A DNA stretch of 64,000 bases from CALZIK01 sp945787635 (GCA_947259725.1 CAMYNM010000001.1:620001-684000); one strand, 5' to 3'; counted from the first letter of the stretch, positions 17,646 to 27,610 are shown. Notes: a model not told the origin generated them from the letters alone. A program made the numbers and translations.

Positions 17646-17803
17646 GGCGACCTCCGTTGACAGATTGCCCCTTCTCACTACCCTACGCGATCGCTCGGTG
17701 CAGATCTAGTCGCAGAATGCTCAAACGAGCCTGTGAGAGACTCCGCAAACCAGGGCGCGCTAGTGCGTAGTCATAGGCCATGGCCAATGGAAGGAGACTC
17801 CAA

Positions 17804-18412
17804 ATGACATATCCGCGGCGGGCGAGTCTGTTCACGCTGGCGATGCTTACGGTCCTCTTGGCGACCTCGCCGATCGACGCCCAGAGCATTCACATTCCAA
17901 CCCTACAACGAGGCGAAGACCTCGAAAGCCTGGACTTTCTGACCGGCCGATGGACCGGCCGGTTGACCCGGTTTTTCCCCGACGGAGAGACTCTGGATAT
18001 CGCTCCGACGCTCGACGCGGTTTGGAGCTTGGGCGGCGCGTGGCTCGAGGTGCGGGACCGAACCGAGCTCCCCGACGGCACCATCATCCACAACCGCACC
18101 TGGCTGACCTGGGACGCGAAGGCGAACGCCTATTCCGGCGCCTGGCAGGACAACGTCCTGCCGGACTTCGTGAAATTCCGTGGACACTGGCTCAACGAGC
18201 TTCGTCTCGAGCTCGACACCGGCGAGTTCGAGCTCTTCGGCCGACCTCACCGCGTCGTACTGACCTACGTCCGGGTGTCGGATGACGAGTTCGCCGTCGA
18301 GATGCACCAGGCCTGGGACGGCGCCGAGCCCACTCTGGCCGGCGAAGGCCGCTTCACGCGCGTCCGGGACGAACCGGCAGGCGACACCTTGGAGCGAGCC
18401 GGAGAGAATTGA
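17804..18412 (+). CDS. Secreted DUF1579-like protein
   Basis: A 202-residue exported protein. ATG 17804 has AAGGAG ten bases upstream and begins a signal peptide (MTYPRRASLFTLAMLTVLLA, cleavage near IDAQS). The mature part begins LDFLTGRWTGRLTRFFPDGE and LDAVWSLGGAWLEVRDRTEL, the layout of DUF1579-type calycin-like barrels where FLxGxW opens the first strand. A later segment is LELDTGEFELFGRPHRVVL. Ligand unknown. A similar fold appears as the N-terminal domain of the fusion at 38553-40355. Confidence 0.82.
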   Translation: MTYPRRASLFTLAMLTVLLATSPIDAQSIHIPTLQRGEDLESLDFLTGRWTGRLTRFFPDGETLDIAPTLDAVWSLGGAWLEVRDRTELPDGTIIHNRTWLTWDAKANAYSGAWQDNVLPDFVKFRGHWLNELRLELDTGEFELFGRPHRVVLTYVRVSDDEFAVEMHQAWDGAEPTLAGEGRFTRVRDEPAGDTLERAGEN

Positions 18413-18456
18413 ATGATCTCGGCTGATCTCGAGGATCGTACTCCGGCGCAAAACCC

Positions 18457-20316
18457 CTAGCCCTTCAAGGCAGCGCCGCTCTCGACCTCGACCGCGCCCT
18501 TGCGCTCGTCGATCCACTCTCGGATCTTGGTCTGGAGCACCTTCATCGGCAGGGCGCCGTCCTCCAGGACCGCGCGGTGAAAGACCTTGATGTCGAAACC
18601 GTCGCCGAGCTCGGCTTCGGCCTCGGCGCGCAGGCCCGCGATCACGCGCTGACCCACCTTGTAGGCCAGCGCCTGGCCGGCAAACACGATGTAGCGTTCT
18701 ACCTCGGCGATCACGTCGCTTTCGGCCATCGACGAGTTCTCGAGCATGTACTCGATCGCGCGCTCACGGCTCCAACCCTTGTAGTGGAGTCCGGTGTCGA
18801 CCACCAGCCGCATCGCCCGCAGCAGCTCGTCGCTCAGCCGACCGTAGTAGTCGTAGGGGTCGTCGAGGAGTCCCATCTCCTTGCCCAGCGACTCGGCGTA
18901 CAGGGCCCAGCCTTCGAAGAAGGCGGTCTGGCCGCCGAAGCGCCGGAACCTGGGCAGATCTTCGATCTCCTGCGCGATCGAGATCTGAAAGTGATGCCCC
19001 GGTGACGCCTCGTGGATCGACAGCGTCGTCATGCCGAATTTGGCCTGAGCCTTGAGGTTGTAGGTGTTGACGAAGAACGCGCCCGGCCGGCTGCCGTCCG
19101 GAGTACCCGGCTGATAGAAGGCGCCCGCCGAGGACTGGGCCATGAACTCGGGCACCGCTTTCACCTCGTAGTCGGCCTTGGGAAAGATGTCAAAGAGCTT
19201 CGGAAGCGCTTCGTTGACCTTGCCCTGCAGGTCCCGGTATCCCTGGAGCAATTCCTCTTCGTCGGTGTAGTAGAAGCGTTCCTCAGCCTCGAGATGCTCG
19301 AAGAAGCCCTGCAGCTCGCCCTCGAAGCCCACCTCCTCCATCACGTCGCGCATCTCGCCGTGGATCCTCGCGACCTCCTCCACGCCGAACTGATGGATCT
19401 CGTCCGGCGCCATGTCGGTCGTGGTCATGGTTCTGACCTGATAGGCATACCAGGCCTTGCCGTCGGGAAGATCCGCGATCGCGGTCGTCTCGCGGCAGCC
19501 CGGGATGTACTCCTCGACCATGAACGTGTGGAGCTTCTTGTAGGCCGGGATGATCTGCTCGAGAATGGCCTTCTCGTAGGCGGCGGTCAGCTCGGCACGC
19601 GCCGCCTCGGGCACCTCGTCGGGGAAGCTCTGCAACGGCCGGTAAAAGACGCTCTCGGTGACGTCGTCGACAAAGTGCGCCTCGAGCTGCGGAAGGACCT
19701 TCTCCATGAGCGGTTTTGGCTGGACCACGCCCGCCGCGACACCCGCTCGCATGTTCTCGATGGCCTGGTCGATCAGAGCTCCGAGCTTGTCGATCCTGCC
19801 CAAGAAGTCGCGGTAGTCCTCCTCGTTGCGAAACGGCTGGATGCTCCCGCCCGAGCCTAGCTGCGCGAAGAAGGACGGAATCGAGAACATCTGGTTGATC
19901 GGCAGCAGATGAAACGGGAAGCGGCTGCCCTCGATCGCCATCTCGCGCTCGTAGACGAAGATGTCGTAGCTCAGCCGATCCTGTCCCGAGAGCAGCTCCC
20001 GGTCGATCTTCTGAATCTGCGCGAGCCACCGCTCTTCGAGCTGAAGGTTCTCGACCTGTCGCTCCTCGCTCAGGAAGTTGGGGAGCTGGTCGTTGTACCG
20101 GGGGTCACCGATCGAAGTCGCCAGAATCGGGCCGCGCTGGAGCCCCTCCTCGAAATAATCCTCGAGCAACTGCTCGAGCTTGGCGGCTTCGACCGCGGCC
20201 TCGATCGCGTTCGGCTCGATCTCGCTCGGTTGGCGGCTCTGCGCGTGGGCAGATGCGGTCACATTTGTCAGTGCGACGAGAACGACAAGCAGCAGAATGG
20301 CTTTGGAATCGAGCAT
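18457..20316 (-). CDS. Secreted DUF885 protein (peptidase-like)
   Basis: A 619-residue exported protein with signal peptide AILLLVVLVALTNVTASAHA. It belongs to the DUF885 family, mostly helical proteins thought to be zinc metallopeptidases. The metal motif HEASPGHHFQ lies near residue 443, and FFEGWALYAESLGKEMGLLD follows about 30 residues later as the second conserved block. VEEYIPGCRETTAIADLPDG and GAFFVNTYNLKAQAKFGM are other family segments. It probably acts in the periplasm on peptides or esters; no substrate is known. A second DUF885 gene lies at 54650-56461. Confidence 0.9.
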   Translation of the reverse strand: MLDSKAILLLVVLVALTNVTASAHAQSRQPSEIEPNAIEAAVEAAKLEQLLEDYFEEGLQRGPILATSIGDPRYNDQLPNFLSEERQVENLQLEERWLAQIQKIDRELLSGQDRLSYDIFVYEREMAIEGSRFPFHLLPINQMFSIPSFFAQLGSGGSIQPFRNEEDYRDFLGRIDKLGALIDQAIENMRAGVAAGVVQPKPLMEKVLPQLEAHFVDDVTESVFYRPLQSFPDEVPEAARAELTAAYEKAILEQIIPAYKKLHTFMVEEYIPGCRETTAIADLPDGKAWYAYQVRTMTTTDMAPDEIHQFGVEEVARIHGEMRDVMEEVGFEGELQGFFEHLEAEERFYYTDEEELLQGYRDLQGKVNEALPKLFDIFPKADYEVKAVPEFMAQSSAGAFYQPGTPDGSRPGAFFVNTYNLKAQAKFGMTTLSIHEASPGHHFQISIAQEIEDLPRFRRFGGQTAFFEGWALYAESLGKEMGLLDDPYDYYGRLSDELLRAMRLVVDTGLHYKGWSRERAIEYMLENSSMAESDVIAEVERYIVFAGQALAYKVGQRVIAGLRAEAEAELGDGFDIKVFHRAVLEDGALPMKVLQTKIREWIDERKGAVEVESGAALKG

Positions 20317-20378
20317 CGTGGAGTCCTTCCGTTGATAGGTGTGAGCCGAGAGTCGGCGGCCCCGCCCGCCAAGGTTTC

Positions 20379-22022
20379 TTACGAACGCGCCGGCCGCTGG
20401 TTTCGCTCGGTCCGCGAGGAAGAAACACAGTTTTTCATGGCGCTGGCGAGAAGGTTCCGGCCGAGGATCGCCGACGCAGCCAGATACCCGCCTGCCAGCG
20501 CTCCGATCACGCCGCAGGAGGCGACGTCCTGGCCGGTCAGAAAAAGGCCCGGCACCGGCGTCCTGGGGCGAAGGGACCGGTCGGCGAACCGCGCCGGCGA
20601 ATGATCGAGCCCGTAGATCTCTCCGCTCTGGTAGCCGGCGAAATGACGGGTCGAGAGCGGCGTCGAGATCTCCATGTAATCGATCCGGCCGCTCAGGCTC
20701 GGAAAGAAGCGATCGAGCTCGGCCAGCATCCGGCCACTCAGCTCCGCCTTGAGCGCCTCGTACTCAGGCCCGCGCTTGCGCCACTCGGTCTTCACCCAGC
20801 GCTCAAAGCGCTCGTAGGGCGCCAGGGTGATCAGCTCGATCGTGGCGCGACCCGGATGGCGGCTCTCGAAGCTCGGGTCCTTCGCCGAAGGAAACGACAC
20901 GTAGACCACGGGCAGCGGAGCCTTCGCGTCGGCGAGGTACCCGGCGAAATTGGCGTCGTGGTCCGCGCCCGGGTAGATCCACAGGTTGCTCTTGGGAAGC
21001 CCCAGTTCGCCAGCGGTCGCCTTGAAGCCGACATATAGACACAGGTGAGAGACCGAGGGCGACCGTGCTGCGGTCGGTCGAGTCAGTCCGAGCCTCTCGG
21101 CCGTGGCACGCGGCAGGAGGCGATGGAAGGTGTTGCGCAGCCCCGCATCGCTCACGATCAAGGGCGCTTTGATCTCGGTTCCATCGGCCATTCGGACTCC
21201 CACCGCTCGCCCGTCACGCACCAGAATCTCGTCGACCTCCGCCTGAAAGAGGACCCTGCCGCCGGCCGCCTCGATCACCGGCGCGAAGGCCGCGGCAATG
21301 ACGGACGAGCCACCGACTGGATAGAAACCGCCCCGGAGATAGTGACTCGTCAGAAGGGCGTGCATCGCGAAGCTGCTGCGGCCAGGAGGCAGGCCGTAGT
21401 CGCCGAACTGCCCGGTGAGGACCGCCTTGAGCTCGGCGTTGGTGGTGAGCCCGTCGAGAACCGCCCCGGTGGACCGGCGGGCGTAGCGAAGGTAGGGCGC
21501 CCGCATGAGCGGCCCAGCCAGCGTGGCCACCGGCCCAGGCACTACCTTCTCGGCAAAGTAGAGACCGCTCCACCGCTTGGCTTTTTCGAGAAGCTCGAGG
21601 TAGCCATCGATCGCCGCGCCGTCCTCAGGAAAGTACTCCTTCATCCGCGCGCGAAAGTTCTCGCGCCCGGCGACATAGTCATAGACGCGGTCACCGATGG
21701 CAATGCGGTCGTAGACCTCGCCCATCGGAGCCCATTCCACCGAGCCGTCGGTCGCGTGCTCGAAGAGTCGCAACGACCCGGACTTGGAGCTGCCCATGCC
21801 ACCGATGTAGTGAACTCCCACGTCCCACTCGTAGCCACGACGGCGAAACACGTGAGTGAACCCACCCGGCATGTAGTGTCGCTCGAAAACCAGCACCCTT
21901 TGGCCGGCTTCCTTGGCGAGGAGCGCCGCCGTAGCCAGCCCGCCGACGCCCGACCCGATGACGATCGCGTCGAAACTCTCTTCCGGAGGATGCCTGCGGT
22001 AGCTCTGACCGACGCGAATCAT
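20379..22022 (-). CDS. FAD-dependent CrtI/retinol saturase-like oxidoreductase
   Basis: A 547-residue flavoprotein of the phytoene desaturase/retinol saturase (RetSat, CrtO-like) group. The FAD dinucleotide-binding motif is AIVIGSGVGGLATAALL (about 19-35), followed by VLVFERHYMPGGFTHVFRRR. The C-terminal FAD site is LFLTGQDVASCGVIGALAGG. It probably reduces or desaturates an isoprenoid or polyunsaturated substrate. No carotenoid genes are adjacent, so the substrate is open. The last 15 residues after ILGRNLLASAMKN are Arg/Ser-rich and may be a recent extension of the frame. Confidence 0.9.
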   Translation of the reverse strand: MIRVGQSYRRHPPEESFDAIVIGSGVGGLATAALLAKEAGQRVLVFERHYMPGGFTHVFRRRGYEWDVGVHYIGGMGSSKSGSLRLFEHATDGSVEWAPMGEVYDRIAIGDRVYDYVAGRENFRARMKEYFPEDGAAIDGYLELLEKAKRWSGLYFAEKVVPGPVATLAGPLMRAPYLRYARRSTGAVLDGLTTNAELKAVLTGQFGDYGLPPGRSSFAMHALLTSHYLRGGFYPVGGSSVIAAAFAPVIEAAGGRVLFQAEVDEILVRDGRAVGVRMADGTEIKAPLIVSDAGLRNTFHRLLPRATAERLGLTRPTAARSPSVSHLCLYVGFKATAGELGLPKSNLWIYPGADHDANFAGYLADAKAPLPVVYVSFPSAKDPSFESRHPGRATIELITLAPYERFERWVKTEWRKRGPEYEALKAELSGRMLAELDRFFPSLSGRIDYMEISTPLSTRHFAGYQSGEIYGLDHSPARFADRSLRPRTPVPGLFLTGQDVASCGVIGALAGGYLAASAILGRNLLASAMKNCVSSSRTERNQRPARS

Positions 22023-22062
22023 GCACCGTCATTGTAGTCGGGTATTGGCGGCTCCCTACCGC

Positions 22063-22293
22063 TTAGGGCAGCGGCGCTTCGACCGGACTGAAAACCTCGA
22101 ACCGACTCCCGCCGGTGTAGAAGACGAACATCACCAAGAGGCCGAGCAGCAAGAGCGGGAAAAGCTGGTCGAAGAGTCGCTGCCCCAGTGGAACTTCCTC
22201 AGGTGGAGGCGTTTCGGTAGTCCCGGTCACATCGAACGCCCTTTTCAGAAATCGAGGTTGAAGCCCGCGCAACGAATGGAGATTCGACGTCAC
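22063..22293 (-). CDS. Small single-span membrane protein
   Basis: A 76-residue candidate starting at a GTG. A soluble segment (TTETPPPEEVPLGQRLFDQL) precedes one hydrophobic helix, FPLLLLGLLVMFVFYTGG, and a short outer tail. No family is recognised. Support comes from the convincing membrane helix and from filling an otherwise empty gap between two minus-strand genes. The start is uncertain; a Met nearer the helix is not present. Confidence 0.45.
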   Translation of the reverse strand: MTSNLHSLRGLQPRFLKRAFDVTGTTETPPPEEVPLGQRLFDQLFPLLLLGLLVMFVFYTGGSRFEVFSPVEAPLP

Positions 22294-22374
22294 GGGCGGC
22301 GGCGGCGTTAGGGTTGGCGCTACTAAGGCCGCAGGCAGCCAGAATCGAGACCACGCTTTGGGGTAGGTAAGCGC

Positions 22375-25203
22375 CTAGCCGGTGTTGCGCATCCCCGCGG
22401 ACACGCCCATCAGGCTCACCTTGACCGCGTAGTCGAGAGCTTCACGATCGAGGGTGCTCTCGGGCAGGCCGCGCAGCCGCTTGAGCAGCTCGACCTGGCA
22501 GTGCGAGATGGGATCGACATAGGGATTGCGCAACCGGATCGTACGAGCCAGTGTCGGATCGCGCTCGAGCAGTCCCGCGCCGGTCGCGCGGGTGATCGCG
22601 GCCACGGTGCGCTCGAACTCGTCGCGGATCTGGGTTCCGAACCGCTCCCGAAGCTCCGCGTCCGGAACCAGGCTCAGATAACTCTCGAAAATGCCCAGGT
22701 CGGCCTTGGCGAGGCTCATCTGGGCGAAGTCGATCAGAGTCTGAAAAAACGGCCAGGACTCGTACATCTCGGCCAGCAAGCGGTCGTCGATCGTGTCGAG
22801 ACCTGAGCCGAGGCTGAACCAGCCGGGCAGGTTGGCGCGACACTGGGTCCAGGAGAACACCCAGGGAATCGCGCGCAGATCGTCGAGCGAGGGCTGACCG
22901 GACGCACCAGACCTTCGCGCCGGACGCGAGCCGATGTCGAGACGGCTGATCTCCCCGATGGGCGTAACCGAATGGTAGAAGTCGAGAAACCCGTCGGCCT
23001 CGAGCAGATCCCGGTAACGGCGCCGCGCGGCGCCGGCCGCCTCGGCCAGGGCCGCGCGATACGCGGGAGGCGGCTCGAAGCGGATCCCCGCCTCGTCACG
23101 AGCCGAGCTCAACAAAAAAGCGTGGACCACCTGCTCCAGGTGCCGGTGCGCGAGATCAGGATCCGAGTACCGGTTGTCGAGAGCCTCGCCCTGCTCGGTC
23201 ATCCGCATGCGGCCGCCCAGTGACCCGGGCGGCTGCGCCAGAATCGCCCGACCCGCCGGGCCGCCTCCGCGGCCGATCGAGGTCCCGCGGCCGTGAAAGA
23301 TGCGCAGCGGCACGCCGGCTTCACGACACACCCCGGCCACTCCCTCCTGCGCCTCATAGAGCGCCCAGTTCGCCGCCAGGAAGCCGGCGTCCTTGTTCGA
23401 GTCCGAGTAGCCGATCATCACCTCCTGCTTGCCGCGCCGTCGCAAGTGCTCGCGGTAGGCCGGGCTCGCGAAGAGCCGCCTCAAGATGCCCGGCGCATTG
23501 TCGAGATCGTCCACGGTCTCGAACAGGGGTACCGCGTCGATCTCGGTGACCCCGGCCGCTCGCGACAGCGCCACGACCTCCAGAATGTCCGACACCCCCT
23601 CGGTCATCGAGACCACGTAACCGCCGGTTGCCTCGGTGCCCCAGCGCCCCTGCACCTCCGCGAACACGCGAAGAAACTCGAGCGCCCGACGGGTTTCCGG
23701 CTCGAGCGAGAGCTCGATGTCGCCGGCCGCGTCGAGCGCGGCCGGCTCGGATCCGATGACGGTTTCGAGTACCTCGAGGCGCTTGTCCTCGTCGAGCTCG
23801 CCGTAGCGGGGTTCAATGCCAACCCGCGAGAGAAGATCCGCCACCGCCCTCTCGTGATGCCGCGAGTGCTCGCGCAGGTCGAGGGCGGCCAGGTGAAGAC
23901 CAAAGGCTTCGGCGCGGTGGCGCGCCGGTCGAACAAACGCTACGGCCGAGCGCCGGTCACCGATCGCCCGGAGGGTCGATTCCAGGTTCTCGAGCTCGGC
24001 GCGATAGAGGGCGGCGTTGAAGCCGGGCACTGCATCAGAAGCCGGAGAGGCCGCGGCAGCCGGGGCTCCCGAAGCCTCAGGGACCGCCTCGACTCCGCGC
24101 AGCCGATCGAGCACTCGAGCCAGCTGGCGGTGAACGTAGAAGAGGTGCCGCCGAAAGGGCTCGCGCGCGAACCGATCGGTGACTCCGTGGCGCTCTCCAC
24201 GCTCGCGCACTTGTTCTCGCAGGCGCAGCATCGGCTCGATTGCCGGCAAGCGCTCGTGCCACTGCGACAGCCGTTGCACGAGAAGGTCCACATCGGCAAG
24301 GTGGCGGTCTACGGCGACCTTTTCCTGTAGCCGGTAGGCCTCCCGAGTGACCTCGGGGGTGACGAAAGGGTTGCCGTCTCGGTCGCCCCCGATCCAGGAA
24401 CGAAACCGCACCACCGGCTGCACCGTGCTCAGAGCCGCGTGCTCCGCTTCACTGCCGTAGTAGACGTCGATGGCGCGCTCGAAGTCACCCTGAATTCGCG
24501 GCACCGCTTCGAGAAGCGATCGCCGGTAGTAGTAAAGCGCGGACTTGACCTCGTCGAGCACCAGGGGCTTCTTGGCCAGAAGCTCGCGCGTGCGCCAGAG
24601 AATCGCGATCTCGGCATGAATCTCGTCTCGAAGAGCCTGACGGTCCTGCGGCGCCAGGTCGTGCTCGCGGAGGTGGCGAAGCGCGCGAGCGATGCGCTCG
24701 AGCTTCAGCCGGACGGTGTAGCGCTTGACCTCGGTGGGGTGGGCCGTCAGGGTCAACTGAACATCGAGCTCCTGGATGAACGACCTCACCTTCTCGTAGG
24801 GCCAGCCCTGGTCCTTGAGGTCTTTGATCGCTGCGGCGATCGACTCCGGTTTCGGTCGCTCCTCCGTCGCGCTGCCTTCGCGCACGCGATTGACTCGGAC
24901 TCGGTGGATCTCCTCGGCCAGATTGATGAGCTGGAAGTACACCGTGAAGGCCCGCACCAGCCTTTCGGCCCGTCCCATCTCGAGCGCCGACAGAATCTCG
25001 GCCAGCTCACGGCGCAAGACTCGGTCGCCGGGTGCCGCGCGGAGCGCCTTGGTCAGACCCCGGACCCGTTCGACCAGCTCGAAAAAGTCCGCGCCCTCGA
25101 GCTCCTGCAGCACCGTGCCCAGAGCTCGGCCGAGAAAATCGACGTCGGCGCTCAGCTGCGAGAAGAGCTCGTCGGTTGGTATCTCGCGAATCGGCGCCGG
25201 CAT
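22375..25203 (-). CDS. ppc: Phosphoenolpyruvate carboxylase
   Basis: Carboxylates PEP to oxaloacetate, refilling the TCA cycle. At 942 residues it matches the bacterial family. The catalytic His motif is LTLTAHPTEVKRYT (about 171-184). The bicarbonate/PEP site is seen in VMIGYSDSNKDAGFLAANW and in FHGRGTSIGRGGGPAGRAI. The C-terminus ends MRNTG, the usual invariant tail QNTG-like element that closes over the active site. An Ala/Pro-rich insert (EASGAPAAAASPASDAVPG) sits in the middle. Likely a cytoplasmic homotetramer. It is 45 bp downstream of the heme peroxidase gene on the same strand. Confidence 0.97.
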   Translation of the reverse strand: MPAPIREIPTDELFSQLSADVDFLGRALGTVLQELEGADFFELVERVRGLTKALRAAPGDRVLRRELAEILSALEMGRAERLVRAFTVYFQLINLAEEIHRVRVNRVREGSATEERPKPESIAAAIKDLKDQGWPYEKVRSFIQELDVQLTLTAHPTEVKRYTVRLKLERIARALRHLREHDLAPQDRQALRDEIHAEIAILWRTRELLAKKPLVLDEVKSALYYYRRSLLEAVPRIQGDFERAIDVYYGSEAEHAALSTVQPVVRFRSWIGGDRDGNPFVTPEVTREAYRLQEKVAVDRHLADVDLLVQRLSQWHERLPAIEPMLRLREQVRERGERHGVTDRFAREPFRRHLFYVHRQLARVLDRLRGVEAVPEASGAPAAAASPASDAVPGFNAALYRAELENLESTLRAIGDRRSAVAFVRPARHRAEAFGLHLAALDLREHSRHHERAVADLLSRVGIEPRYGELDEDKRLEVLETVIGSEPAALDAAGDIELSLEPETRRALEFLRVFAEVQGRWGTEATGGYVVSMTEGVSDILEVVALSRAAGVTEIDAVPLFETVDDLDNAPGILRRLFASPAYREHLRRRGKQEVMIGYSDSNKDAGFLAANWALYEAQEGVAGVCREAGVPLRIFHGRGTSIGRGGGPAGRAILAQPPGSLGGRMRMTEQGEALDNRYSDPDLAHRHLEQVVHAFLLSSARDEAGIRFEPPPAYRAALAEAAGAARRRYRDLLEADGFLDFYHSVTPIGEISRLDIGSRPARRSGASGQPSLDDLRAIPWVFSWTQCRANLPGWFSLGSGLDTIDDRLLAEMYESWPFFQTLIDFAQMSLAKADLGIFESYLSLVPDAELRERFGTQIRDEFERTVAAITRATGAGLLERDPTLARTIRLRNPYVDPISHCQVELLKRLRGLPESTLDREALDYAVKVSLMGVSAGMRNTG

Positions 25204-25247
25204 CGCCGCATTGTAGCCGCGAGCCTCGGAATCAACCGACGATGCCT

Positions 25248-26879
25248 TCAGCGCATCGAGAACAGCTGGTCCGACAGCTCGTCACCGATCTCGGTATTGA
25301 GGCGGATGATCCGAGCCAAGGTATGCCCCTCGACCCACTCGACCAGATCCGCGGGCAGAGCTCGCCGGTACCAGAATCGGTCAGCGTCGCGCAGTCGCTC
25401 GAACTGGTCGCGAATGACGTGAAACGGGAGCTCACCAACCATCGCTCCCGGCACGTGGTCTTCGGCCAGCACGCCCACCCAGGCGTCGATCGCGTCGACC
25501 GAGGAGTAGATCGCCGCCAGTCTCTCCTGCGCCTCGACACTTACGGTCACATCGGCGAAGCTCGAGGCGGGGGCCAGGCCGAGATCAGCGCGGGCTTCGT
25601 TGTAGCTCGGTAGACCGTGATCGCGGCCTCGCTGGATGTTGAGCGCCGCCAGATCGAACCCTCCCAGCCCCGGGTCGCCGAAGAGGAAGTTGCGGACGTC
25701 GTCCACGACCAGCGCGTCGACCTCCTGCGCGCGCACCGACGCGAGCCCGCGCAGAAACGGCTCGATGCCGGTCTCGACCACCGCCTCAGGAGCGAAAAAC
25801 GCGTCCCGCAACCGAAGGTGGCCCTCCGGGATCGGCCGGCCGTCGGCGCCGAAGCGCGGCAGCCGGGCCGGCAGCATGCTGTGGCCGAATCGGTAGCAGG
25901 CGGTCGAGAAGAGATTGGCGATCCCGGGATTGACCTCGGGCCGATAGCCTTCGTACGGCGCGATCGCGCCCGAACCGAGCAGCGCGGGGAGAAACTCGTT
26001 GTAGGTGATCGCCTGGATCTGCGCACCGACCAGGGCCCGCGCGAGCTGATACCGCTCTTCGTTATCCAACCCGCCTTGCCGCCGTAACATGCGGGCGATG
26101 CGGTTGTGCTCGCGCACGAACAAAACGTGCAGCGAGGTCAGCGCCGCGTTCTCGTTCGCTCGCACGTCGCCGGCCAGAAACATCGACCGGTCCCGCGCAC
26201 TCGGGGCATTGGCCAGCCCTCTGCGATTGAACGGAAGCAGGCCGTTGCCGCCGTTTTTGAGTCGATCGCTCGAGCCGCGTTTTCGGCGAAGCGCGCGCGC
26301 TCGCCGCGCATCCGAGCCATACACCATCGACCCATCGAGCCAGGCGGTGATCTCGTTCAACTGCTGCCGAACACCGTCCCTGTCCGATCGATAGACCGAG
26401 CGGGAAAAGGGAAGCGCCATCCTGCCGGTTCCGGCGGGGTCGAAGAAGATATCGCCGGCCGGCACTCGAATGTCCATCGGCTCTCGCGGCTCGGCCGATC
26501 CGCTGAGCGAGATGTCATGATCCACGAACTGCCCCCAGGCCCAGAGGAAGTGCGTCATTCCGGCGCTGTTGCGATCGGACGCGTGCTGATCGGCGCAGGC
26601 GTTACTGATCTCCCGAGCCCCCGGCCGATCGGCCCCCGCCGGCGTCGCCTTGCCGTCCCCATAACTCGGCGTGGTCAACCGCAGCAGCTCGATGCCCGCG
26701 GCGCCCCACCGCTCGTGCTCGAGGTTGTTGCCGGCGCCGTCGATCGAGCGAACGAAATCTCCCGGTTCCGCGCCGTTAGCGGCGCCAGCGGCGCCGCAGA
26801 GGGCGAGCACGAGCGCCATAGCGACCGCGCCCTTCCCGCCCGGCCAGGAACCCATCCCTACAGCTATCCCGTTCTTCAT
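25248..26879 (-). CDS. Secreted animal-type heme peroxidase (peroxidasin-like)
   Basis: A 543-residue exported protein of the peroxidase-cyclooxygenase superfamily. The signal peptide includes GAVAMALVLALCGAAGAANG. The distal heme His is in LWAWGQFVDHDISL, the catalytic Arg with partner Glu in DVRANENAALTSLHVLFVRE, and the proximal His in TACYRFGHSMLP. NIQRGRDHGLPSYNEARADL is the highly conserved C-terminal block. Bacterial members oxidise halides or phenols with hydrogen peroxide. Length and all heme residues are intact, so it should be active outside the cytoplasm. No dedicated peroxide source is adjacent. Confidence 0.93.
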   Translation of the reverse strand: MKNGIAVGMGSWPGGKGAVAMALVLALCGAAGAANGAEPGDFVRSIDGAGNNLEHERWGAAGIELLRLTTPSYGDGKATPAGADRPGAREISNACADQHASDRNSAGMTHFLWAWGQFVDHDISLSGSAEPREPMDIRVPAGDIFFDPAGTGRMALPFSRSVYRSDRDGVRQQLNEITAWLDGSMVYGSDARRARALRRKRGSSDRLKNGGNGLLPFNRRGLANAPSARDRSMFLAGDVRANENAALTSLHVLFVREHNRIARMLRRQGGLDNEERYQLARALVGAQIQAITYNEFLPALLGSGAIAPYEGYRPEVNPGIANLFSTACYRFGHSMLPARLPRFGADGRPIPEGHLRLRDAFFAPEAVVETGIEPFLRGLASVRAQEVDALVVDDVRNFLFGDPGLGGFDLAALNIQRGRDHGLPSYNEARADLGLAPASSFADVTVSVEAQERLAAIYSSVDAIDAWVGVLAEDHVPGAMVGELPFHVIRDQFERLRDADRFWYRRALPADLVEWVEGHTLARIIRLNTEIGDELSDQLFSMR

Positions 26880-27155
26880 CGACAGATCCTCTCCGCTTCT
26901 CCTCCGTCTTAGGGTGACGCCTCCGTAACCTCAATTGTACGCGCTCTCCCGAACACTGAATAGATGTTATGAGCCGATCGGAATATCGACCTACTGCTAG
27001 ACTCAAGCGGGAACGGTCTACGCCTATCGGCTCCCCTGACGCTGCCGGCATCGCGATCGGTCTGCCGGTCGGGCTGGCCGGCATGGCGGACTTTCTCAGG
27101 AGAAGGCGGGAGGCCGGTGTCGGGATCGGCGCGATCGTGATAAATCTAGCGGGCG
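26880..27155 (+). other. Intergenic region between peroxidase and apaG
   Basis: A 276-bp gap between divergent genes. It must hold the promoters of both, and it is locally less GC-rich near 26930-26990. No open frame here has convincing codon use and no repeat or hairpin was seen. Confidence 0.5.
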
Positions 27156-27569
27156 ATGACGACCTCGAATCCGGCGGCCACGCTTTCCTCCGAGACCTCG
27201 ACACGCGGAATTCGCGTGCGGGTCGATCCGCAATTCTGCCCGCACCGATCCGACCCGGCGAACAACCAGTGGTTCTTTCTCTACACGGTCACGATCACCA
27301 ACGAGAGCCAAGAGACCGTTCAGCTGTTGACTCGCCACTGGATAATCACCGACGCGACCGGTGAGGTGCAGGAAGTGCGCGGTCCGGGCGTCGTCGGCGA
27401 GCAGCCGGTGTTGACCCCGGGCGCCTCGTTCGAGTACACCTCCGGCTGTCCGCTCACCACCGACGTCGGCAAGATGGAAGGCAGCTATCAGATGGTGAAC
27501 GCGGGCGGCGAGCACTTCGACGTCGAGATCGCGGCGTTCACGCTCTGCCAGGCCGAAACGATCAACTGA
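27156..27569 (+). CDS. apaG: ApaG-domain protein
   Basis: A 137-residue protein of the ApaG/DUF525 family, a fibronectin-III-like fold linked in enterobacteria to divalent-cation resistance and Ap4A metabolism. Family blocks are NQWFFLYTVTITNESQETVQ, LLTRHWIITDATGEVQEV (with the RxWxIxD core), GVVGEQPVLTPGASFEYTSG and MEGSYQMVNAGGEHFDVEI. Length is normal apart from about ten extra N-terminal residues. It stands alone, followed by a hairpin. Confidence 0.93.
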   Translation: MTTSNPAATLSSETSTRGIRVRVDPQFCPHRSDPANNQWFFLYTVTITNESQETVQLLTRHWIITDATGEVQEVRGPGVVGEQPVLTPGASFEYTSGCPLTTDVGKMEGSYQMVNAGGEHFDVEIAAFTLCQAETIN

Positions 27570-27588
27570 AGAGCCTCTGGAGCTTAAT

Positions 27589-27610
27589 CCGCGCCGGGCT
27601 CCCGGCGCGG
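27589..27610 (+). terminator. Hairpin after apaG
   Basis: A strong GC-rich inverted repeat, CCGCGCCGG and CCGGCGCGG around a four-base loop, begins 20 bases after the apaG stop. There is no following T run, so intrinsic termination is only probable. Confidence 0.45.

Noticed and set aside
26969..27364. 131-codon plus-strand frame before apaG
   Set aside because: It overlaps apaG in another frame, is Arg-rich at its end and has no family resemblance.
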